Assembly: GCA_964405235.1 (NCBI GenBank)
Contig: CAYONG010000227.1
Coordinates: 1-12,640 of the forward strand
Source: WS-11 sp964405235
GTDB lineage: Bacteria > Eisenbacteria > RBG-16-71-46
DNA: 12,640 bases
Direction: 5' to 3'
Part shown: one piece after another, positions 5,845 through 12,640 of the stretch
Layout: the number at the start of each line of letters is the position of its first letter
How positions within the stretch are numbered: position 1 is the first letter of the stretch
Position numbers and translations under genes: made by a program
The notes under the pieces: model-generated
Told to the model about the DNA's origin: nothing
Seen by the model: only the letters and a program-made list of their open reading frames with translations
The model's database searches: none

Positions 5845-6399
5845 ATGATGCTGGTCCTGGTCATCCTCCTTGCAATCCGCGGTTACCTGCGCGGCACTGT
5901 CGCGCAGGTTTTTGTTGTCGTCGGTCTGGTGCTCGGGTTCTATGCCGCCCTCGCGATCTCCCGGTGGATCGGTGGGCATTGGGACGGCGCGAAGCCCGCA
6001 GGTGTCTACCTCGTGCTGCGCTGGGTCGTGGCGGCGTTGGTCGGCCTCTCGCTGGCGACGGCGTTCCGGTGGTGGGGCGGCAGCATGGCGAAGGCGGTCA
6101 GAGACGGCCCCCTCAGCTGGCTCGACCGCAGCGGCGGAATGCTCATCGGCGCGGCGCTCGGGACCACGGTCTGTACGTTCGGATTGCTCGGGGCGCTCCA
6201 GTTCGAGAATCCCAATGGCCCCGGGATGGTGGCGGCGCACACCCGAGCAGGCGCCTCGACCATGGGCGCGGCGGCGGCGGTGTGCACCGCCGGCGAAACG
6301 TTCCTCCCGGGTTTGGGTTGGCTGAAGGAACAGTTTCTCACGGCGAAGCGGCGGGCCGTTCGGATGCGCGCGGACGGCGCTTCGACCGCGGTCAGATAG
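5845..6399 (+). CDS. cvpA: CvpA family inner-membrane protein
   Basis: Member of the CvpA family of small multi-pass membrane proteins, named for a role in colicin V production in E. coli; the general biochemical role is unclear. From ATG 5845 it has 184 residues with four hydrophobic segments at about 1-11, 19-38, 54-74 and 97-118. RGYLRG follows the first segment, and LDRSGGMLIGAALG precedes the last; both fit the family. The tail is basic. The frame upstream of this ATG reads L-T-W-L-D-W, matching the family N terminus (W-L/I-D), and the first membrane segment is too short without it, so the true start is probably upstream at a CTG (5809) served by AGGAG 5793-5797. I kept the first canonical start codon. 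It follows rpsU closely and precedes mutS2, a partner of cvpA in many genomes. Confidence 0.85.
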   Translation: MMLVLVILLAIRGYLRGTVAQVFVVVGLVLGFYAALAISRWIGGHWDGAKPAGVYLVLRWVVAALVGLSLATAFRWWGGSMAKAVRDGPLSWLDRSGGMLIGAALGTTVCTFGLLGALQFENPNGPGMVAAHTRAGASTMGAAAAVCTAGETFLPGLGWLKEQFLTAKRRAVRMRADGASTAVR

Positions 6400-6413
6400 C
6401 AGGCAGCTGGACG

Positions 6414-6475
6414 ACGCGGGCCGCGTGCATGATCGGGTCTTGCGGCGGCCTGAAGTGGCGGGACCGGTGCCGCCG
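6414..6475. repeat. Inverted repeats in cvpA-mutS2 gap
   Basis: The 92-base gap holds two inverted repeats. ACGCGG/CCGCGT surrounds a single base (6414-6426), which suits a DNA palindrome better than an RNA hairpin. CGGCGGC (6443-6449) is complementary to GCCGCCG (6469-6475), with a 19-base loop. The right arm of the second touches the mutS2 ribosome-binding site GGGGAGG (6475-6481), so a fold there could limit access to it. In such GC-rich DNA these arms could be chance. Confidence 0.35.
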
Positions 6476-6491
6476 GGGAGGCTTGAGCGGC

Positions 6492-8864
6492 GTGGACGAA
6501 CACTCCCTTCGACTTCTCGAGTTCCCGCGCGTGACTGCCGCAGTGGCGGAGCGCGCGGCGTGTGAAGCGGCCCGGACCGCGCTGACCGCGGCCCGGCCGA
6601 TCGCCGAGGGGGCGGAGCTCGCGATCGAGTGCGCGCGGCTGGCGGAGGCGATCCGTCGGGTGGCCGCGCCGGGGGAGTGGGTGTTGACGGGCACGGGATC
6701 GCTGGGCGCGACGATCGGGGCACCGGGCGGTCATCCCGCGTCCCTCGATGGGCCGGCGCTGGTGCTGGTGCTGACGTGGCTCGATGCAGGTGTCGGCACC
6801 CGCGGCGCATGGACGGACGAAGCGACGCGCGAGCGCGATCCGGCGCTCGCGCGGATGGTGGACGGCGTGCCCGTACTGGGGCCCCTGCGTGAAAGCCTGG
6901 CGGCCGCGCTGGAGCCCGACGGCCGGGTGAAGGATTCGGCCTCACACGCCCTGAAGCGGCTGCGTGGCGAGCTGGCCTCGGGCGAGAAGCATCTCGCGCG
7001 ACAGCTCGAACGCTGGGCGGCAGGGTTCGGAGAGGGTGCGTATGTGACGCGCCACGGCGATCGTTTCGTGGCGTTGGTGCCGGCGGCGGGGTTTCCGCGC
7101 CGTCGGGCGGTAGTGCACGACGTCTCGGGGAGTGGCCAGTCGCTGTTCGTCGAGCCGCTCGAGGCGTGTGAGGCCAACAACCGGCTGCTCGAGGTGCGCG
7201 CCGCGGCAGCCGAGGAGGAGCGGCGGATCCTCCACGAGCTGGCCCGGGCGGTGGTCGAGGCGGCCGAGGCGCTGCGGCGGCTGGAGGATACGCTCGCTCA
7301 CCTCGATGGGCTGCGGGCGCGTGCCCTGTGGGCGCGCGAGTTTGGTGGGACGGCGGTGACGCCAGGGGGCGGGAGGCTGAAGCTGGTGCGGGCGCGGCAT
7401 CCCCTGCTCGCGATGGCGGAGCGCGCGGGCGGGCGGGCGGTGATCCCGCTCGATCTCGAGCTCGGGCAAGGGTCGCGGGTGCTCCTGGTGAGCGGCCCGA
7501 ACATGGTTGGCAAGACCGTGGTGTTGAAGACTGCGGGCCTGGCGGTGGCGCTGAGCCATGCCGGCTTTGCGGTGACGGCCGACGAAGGGAGCGCGGTGCC
7601 GGAGATCGCGAGCGTGGTGGTGGACCTCGGGGACGAGCAGTCGGTGGATCAGGGTCTCTCCTCGTTTGCCGCCCACCTCAAGGTGCTGGGACGGATGGCC
7701 GAAGCGGCGGGGCCGGAGAGCCTCCTGCTCTGCGACGAGCTCGGGGCCGGCACCGATCCCGAAGAGGGCGCCGCTCTGGGTCGGGCACTGGTCGAGCACT
7801 TCGCCGAGCGCGGGGCGTGGTGCATCGTCACCACCCATCTCGGGAGCCTGAAGCGGCTGGCGGGACGGGTCCCGGGGGTGGTGAACGGATCCCTGGAGTT
7901 CGACGAGGAGTCGATGACCTCGCGCTACCGGTTCCTGCCCGGGATCCCGGGTGCGAGCCATGCACTTGCGGTGGCCGGACGCCTGGGCTTCCCGCCGGAC
8001 CTGCTCGCGCGCGCGCGCGAACTGACGCCTGACGAGAACCGGGCGCTCGAGTGCCTGATCGCCGAGCTCACCGAGAGCAACCGGAGCCTGCGGGACGAGT
8101 CGGCGGCGCTGGCGGCCGCGCGCCGCGAGGCCGAGGAGGCCGCGGCGGGACACCGCGCAGCGCTCGAGGAGTCCCGCGTCACGCTCAGCGATCTGCGGCA
8201 GCGGATCACGCGCGAGGGCGAGGTCCTGCTCGGCCGCGCGCGCGAGCTGTGGCAGACCGTGCAGCGCGAGGCGCGCCGGAACGAGAAGTCGCGCGCCGAT
8301 GCCGGCCGCCTGCGCGAGGAGATCCGGGCCCTGGAGCGCGAGCACGACGCCCTGAGCGGAGCGGCACAGCCGGCGGCTCCGCTCGCGCTGCCGGTGGCGA
8401 TCGCGGCCGGACAGCGGGTGCGCGTGATCGATCTCGGGGTGGAGGCGGAGGTGGTGAGTGGGCCGGACGCCGAAGGGCGCGTGCGGCTGCGACGCGGCAG
8501 CTGGAACATCGAGAGTCACGCAAGCCGTCTGGGCGCCGCCGCCGCACCGGGCAGCGCCGCCACGACGGGCAGCGTCGCCGCGGCGCGCCCCGGGGCTGCC
8601 TGGAACGCCGCCGACGAGGCGCCACCGCTCGATGTGGACCTGCGCGGCATGGAGAGCGACGAAGCGCTGGTGGCGCTCGATTCCGGACTCGATCGCGCGG
8701 TGCTGGCCGGGCTCTCCGAGCTGCGCATCGTGCACGGGATCGGACGCGGGGTGCTACGGGCCGCGGTGGAGCGCCATTTGCGCGGCCATCCACAGGTCGC
8801 CTCGCAGCGCATGGGCCAGGTGGGCGAGGGGGGGCGCGGCGTGACCGTGGCGAGGATCCGGTGA
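6492..8864 (+). CDS. mutS2: MutS2 ATPase with C-terminal Smr nuclease domain
   Basis: MutS-family ATPase without the mismatch-recognition domain. Family members suppress homologous recombination or rescue collided ribosomes, depending on species. The 790-residue length is standard. The core and clamp occupy about 1-320. Walker A is GPNMVGKT (335-342), where most MutS2 have GPNTGGKT, and Walker B is LLLCDELGAGTDPEEG with Asp415-Glu416, followed by the conserved TTHLGSLK. A charged coiled coil spans about 515-620. The Smr domain (about 712-790) keeps D-L-R-G, HGIGRG (748-753) and the terminal GGRGVTV. GTG 6492 is chosen because GGGGAGG lies ten bases upstream and DEHSLRLLEFPRV is the normal N terminus. 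A low-complexity Ala/Gly linker precedes Smr. The stop overlaps a possible GTG start of dnaG. Confidence 0.96.
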   Translation: MDEHSLRLLEFPRVTAAVAERAACEAARTALTAARPIAEGAELAIECARLAEAIRRVAAPGEWVLTGTGSLGATIGAPGGHPASLDGPALVLVLTWLDAGVGTRGAWTDEATRERDPALARMVDGVPVLGPLRESLAAALEPDGRVKDSASHALKRLRGELASGEKHLARQLERWAAGFGEGAYVTRHGDRFVALVPAAGFPRRRAVVHDVSGSGQSLFVEPLEACEANNRLLEVRAAAAEEERRILHELARAVVEAAEALRRLEDTLAHLDGLRARALWAREFGGTAVTPGGGRLKLVRARHPLLAMAERAGGRAVIPLDLELGQGSRVLLVSGPNMVGKTVVLKTAGLAVALSHAGFAVTADEGSAVPEIASVVVDLGDEQSVDQGLSSFAAHLKVLGRMAEAAGPESLLLCDELGAGTDPEEGAALGRALVEHFAERGAWCIVTTHLGSLKRLAGRVPGVVNGSLEFDEESMTSRYRFLPGIPGASHALAVAGRLGFPPDLLARARELTPDENRALECLIAELTESNRSLRDESAALAAARREAEEAAAGHRAALEESRVTLSDLRQRITREGEVLLGRARELWQTVQREARRNEKSRADAGRLREEIRALEREHDALSGAAQPAAPLALPVAIAAGQRVRVIDLGVEAEVVSGPDAEGRVRLRRGSWNIESHASRLGAAAAPGSAATTGSVAAARPGAAWNAADEAPPLDVDLRGMESDEALVALDSGLDRAVLAGLSELRIVHGIGRGVLRAAVERHLRGHPQVASQRMGQVGEGGRGVTVARIR

Positions 8865-8902
8865 GCGCCGCCGGGCGGCCGCTGGTCCGCGGTGGGCCGC
8901 GC

Positions 8903-10630
8903 ATGGCCGACGACTGGGTCGAGCGCGTGCGGGGCGCCAACGACATCGTCGAGGTCGTGGGTCAGGTCGTGCAGCTCCGCCGCGTCGGACGCAACTGGAC
9001 CGGGCTGTGCCCGTTCCACAAGGAGAAATCGCCGTCGTTCTCGGTCAACGCCGAGCGTCAGTTCTATCACTGCTTCGGGTGCAAGGCCGGGGGCGACGTG
9101 TTCCACTTCGTGCAGGAGAACGAGAAGGTCGAATTTCTCGAGGCGGTCGAGCTCTTGAGCCGCCGCGCGGGGATCCCGGTCCCCGAGCGGCGGGCCGGTG
9201 AGCGGGCGGTGCGCACCCCGGTGCTCGATGCGCTCGAGCAGGCGGCGACCGCGTTTCAGGCGTGGCTGGGGGATCCAGAGTGCGGCCGCGCCACGCGCGA
9301 ATACCTCGCTTCGCGCGGGATCACCGCCGAGACCACCCGCGCCTTCCGTCTCGGGCTGGCGCCGGATGGATGGACGAACCTCGCCGAGCGGCTTGGCGCG
9401 CGCCTGGGCGAGGACGTGCTGGTCCAGGCCGGGCTGGCGATGCGGCGCGACGGCCGGTCGGGCGTCTATGACCGGTTCCGCGATCGGCTGATGGTGCCGC
9501 TCATCGCCCCGGGCGGCGCGGTGGTCGGCTTCGGCGCCCGCGCGTTCGGCGATGAACCGCCCAAGTATCTCAACTCGCCCGAGACGCTGGTGTATCACAA
9601 GGGTTCGTTCCTGTTCGCGCTCGACTCGGCGCGCCGGAGCGCCGACGAGGCGGGCGAGGTCGTGGTGGTCGAGGGCTACTTCGACGCGATCGCGCTGCAC
9701 CAGGCGGGGCTCACGAACACCGTGGCGACCTCGGGCACCGCCCTCACCGCCGACCAGGCGCGGCTGCTGCGTCGCGCCGCGCCGCGGGTGGCGCTCACGT
9801 ACGACGGCGATGACGCCGGGCGCGAAGCGATGATGCGCTCGCTCGCCGTGCTGCTCGCAGAGGGACTCGACGTGGCGGTGGTGGACTTGCCGCAGGGGGA
9901 GGATCCCGACACGCTGGTGCGTCGAGGTGGGGCGGACGCGTGGCGGGCACGGCGCGCTGAAGCCGCCGATCCGGTCGAGTTCATCCAGCGCCACGTACTG
10001 CGCGCCGGTCCTTCCGAAAAGCCGTCGTTGGGCGACCCGCGCGAGCGCGCGCTGCAGGCGGTCGTGCGGCTGGCGGGCGAGGTGCGCGACCCGATCCGGG
10101 CGCGGCTGCTGCTCGAGCGCGCGAGCCAGGTGTTCGGGCTGGCGGAGGCGGTGCTGATCCGGGCGGTGGCGCTGGGCAGGCGCGGGGAGAGCGTCGAGGC
10201 GCCGCTGCAAGCGGTGGTGCGCGAGCAGCGGCGCGGCGAGGGCGACCTGGAGCGTGCGCTGTTGCGTGCGCTGCTGCACGCGCCGGAAGCGCTGGAGACC
10301 ATCCGGGCGGTGGTGGGCCCCGATGATTTCCGCGACGCCGAATGTGGCGCTCTCGCGCGCTGGATCTGGAGCGGACGTGCGGACCTGCCGGAGGGCGGGG
10401 ACGAGGGCGCGCTCGCACGCGACCTCGCGGCGGGGGCGCCGGCGGGTTTCAATTGGACGGCGGAGGCGACGGGCGCCGCTCGGCGGGTGGTGGAGCGAAG
10501 GTTGAAGGAGCAACTCAGGGAACACCGGAATCAACTGGGCCGGACTGCCGAAGCGTCCGAGTCGGCGCGGCTCATCCAGGAGATCGACACGATCGCACGA
10601 TCGCTACGCGAGCTGAGCACGCAGGCTTAG
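8903..10630 (+). CDS. dnaG: DNA primase DnaG
   Basis: Synthesises RNA primers for chromosome replication in partnership with the DnaB helicase. The 575-residue protein is of usual size. The CHC2 zinc ribbon is at the N terminus: Cys36/His39 in CPFHKEKSPSF and Cys57/Cys60 in CFGCKAGGD. The RNA-polymerase-like domain contains RFRDRLMVPL, VVGFGAR and PPKYLNSPET. In the Toprim domain Glu257 lies in VEGYFDA and DGDDAG is at 301-306, the metal-binding residues. The C-terminal helicase-interaction region (about 430-575) is less conserved but present. ATG 8903 gives the standard N terminus, with GGTGGG six bases before the initiator region. GTG 8861, overlapping the mutS2 stop as GTGA with GAGGA just upstream, would add fourteen residues and is possible. 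It is followed by rpoD after 33 bases with no visible promoter. Confidence 0.97.
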   Translation: MADDWVERVRGANDIVEVVGQVVQLRRVGRNWTGLCPFHKEKSPSFSVNAERQFYHCFGCKAGGDVFHFVQENEKVEFLEAVELLSRRAGIPVPERRAGERAVRTPVLDALEQAATAFQAWLGDPECGRATREYLASRGITAETTRAFRLGLAPDGWTNLAERLGARLGEDVLVQAGLAMRRDGRSGVYDRFRDRLMVPLIAPGGAVVGFGARAFGDEPPKYLNSPETLVYHKGSFLFALDSARRSADEAGEVVVVEGYFDAIALHQAGLTNTVATSGTALTADQARLLRRAAPRVALTYDGDDAGREAMMRSLAVLLAEGLDVAVVDLPQGEDPDTLVRRGGADAWRARRAEAADPVEFIQRHVLRAGPSEKPSLGDPRERALQAVVRLAGEVRDPIRARLLLERASQVFGLAEAVLIRAVALGRRGESVEAPLQAVVREQRRGEGDLERALLRALLHAPEALETIRAVVGPDDFRDAECGALARWIWSGRADLPEGGDEGALARDLAAGAPAGFNWTAEATGAARRVVERRLKEQLREHRNQLGRTAEASESARLIQEIDTIARSLRELSTQA

Positions 10631-10663
10631 GCCGGCGCGCGGGATACGGCACAGGGGGGTTCC

Positions 10664-12483
<1,820 letters not shown>

Positions 12484-12484
<1 letters not shown>

Positions 12485-12533
12485 GAGGGTTCCACCTGGT
12501 CAGCCGTTTCGGAAGATCGCTGACCGTCCCTCC
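12484..12533 (+). repeat. Two-part inverted repeat after rpoD
   Basis: GGTCAGC (12498-12504) and GCTGACC (12519-12525) form a perfect 7-bp stem around a 14-base loop. Outside it GGAGGG (12484-12489) is complementary to CCCTCC (12528-12533), giving a longer imperfect stem with an asymmetric internal loop. It begins within the rpoD stop codon and has no T tract. It may stabilise the mRNA 3' end or act together with the terminator hairpin next to it. Confidence 0.55.
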
Positions 12534-12538
12534 GCCTG

Positions 12539-12570
12539 AGCCCTGATCTGCAGGGCTTTGGGGCGGTTTT
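12539..12570 (+). terminator. Probable terminator of rpsU-rpoD operon
   Basis: AGCCCTG (12539-12545) and CAGGGCT (12551-12557) form a 7-bp stem with the 5-base loop ATCTG, followed immediately by TTTG. A second short stem GGGGC/GCCCC (12560-12575) encloses GGTTTT. The T tract is short for a classical intrinsic terminator, but the position right after the last gene of the operon supports a transcription-end role. Confidence 0.55.
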
Positions 12571-12598
12571 GCCCCGGCTGGCCGAACGCGGCTATTTT
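12569..12598 (+). promoter_or_regulatory. Possible promoter before final reading frame
   Basis: TTGCCC (12569-12574), an 18-base spacer and TATTTT (12593-12598) each match four of six consensus positions. The predicted start falls at about 12605, next to an ATG at 12606, the same leaderless geometry as at hrcA. The -35 overlaps the second hairpin after rpoD. Weak evidence by itself. Confidence 0.35.
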
Positions 12599-12605
12599 CG
12601 CGCTT

Positions 12606-12640
12606 ATGAGAACCGCTTGCATTCAGGTCTTTCTGCAATC
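12606..12640 (+). CDS. Possible start of next gene (3' end cut by window)
   Basis: An ATG at 12606 opens a frame reading M-R-T-A-C-I-Q-V-F-L-Q to the window edge. Local base composition drops to lower GC, which is not typical of the genes upstream. No ribosome-binding site precedes the ATG, but a possible promoter places transcription at the start codon. Eleven residues are too few to assign a family; the frame may simply be non-coding. Confidence 0.25.
   Translation, partial: MRTACIQVFLQ

Noticed and set aside
5841..6491. Long N-terminal extension of the mutS2 frame through cvpA, as if a fusion
   Set aside because: The extension has no MutS2-like sequence and is in the wrong frame for the CvpA membrane segments; the GTG at 6492 has a proper ribosome-binding site and the standard MutS2 N terminus.
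8861..8902. GTG 8861 as the dnaG start
   Set aside because: It overlaps the mutS2 stop in a coupled-looking way, but the added residues are not primase-like; kept as an alternative in the dnaG entry.
8516..10534. 672-codon minus-strand frame opposite mutS2 and dnaG
   Set aside because: It mirrors the codon bias of the plus-strand genes; the primase motifs on the other strand are unambiguous.

Overview
This window is a run of plus-strand housekeeping genes from a very GC-rich bacterium. Codon third positions are almost all G or C, and the genes are separated by a few bases or overlap. Several features argue for a Gram-negative-type lineage outside the Actinobacteria and Firmicutes. A bS21 gene is present (Actinobacteria lack it). 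MutS2 is present (rare in gammaproteobacteria). The primary sigma factor carries a long non-conserved insertion between regions 1.2 and 2 (absent from Firmicutes and actinobacterial housekeeping sigmas). The signal peptidase signature (SESM...TLLVGDFLFVNK) resembles those of deltaproteobacterial and FCB-type bacteria. A high-GC uncultivated phylum (Eisenbacteria-like, Gemmatimonadota-like or Myxococcota-like) is my best guess, but the sequence alone does not settle it.

Region 1 (1-1821) holds the 3' two thirds of lepB (signal peptidase I), overlapping hemW (radical-SAM haem chaperone). Region 2 (1790-5434) is a chaperone cluster: a probable promoter inside the end of hemW, then hrcA (repressor), grpE, dnaJ and rsmE. 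dnaK, the partner of GrpE and DnaJ, is not here: grpE and dnaJ are one base apart. No CIRCE operator is visible, and the HrcA recognition helix departs from the family pattern. Region 3 (5435-5611) is the only sizeable intergenic gap. It holds a good sigma70-type promoter and a 5' leader with an unusual 14-bp tandem repeat.

Region 4 (5612-12484) is an enlarged macromolecular-synthesis operon. The classical trio rpsU, dnaG, rpoD (translation, replication priming, transcription initiation) is interrupted by cvpA (membrane protein) and mutS2 (ATPase/Smr nuclease acting on recombination intermediates or collided ribosomes). Region 5 (12485-12640) has two inverted repeats that probably end the operon, then a possible promoter and the first codons of another reading frame cut by the window edge.

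The protein-coding content is conventional and I see no mobile element, CRISPR array, RNA gene or new multi-gene system. The points most worth a second look are regulatory: the CTAG-containing 14-bp repeat in the rpsU leader, which puts TAG stops in all six frames; apparently leaderless promoters at hrcA and at the last reading frame; a probable CTG start for cvpA; and the HrcA/no-CIRCE/no-dnaK combination.
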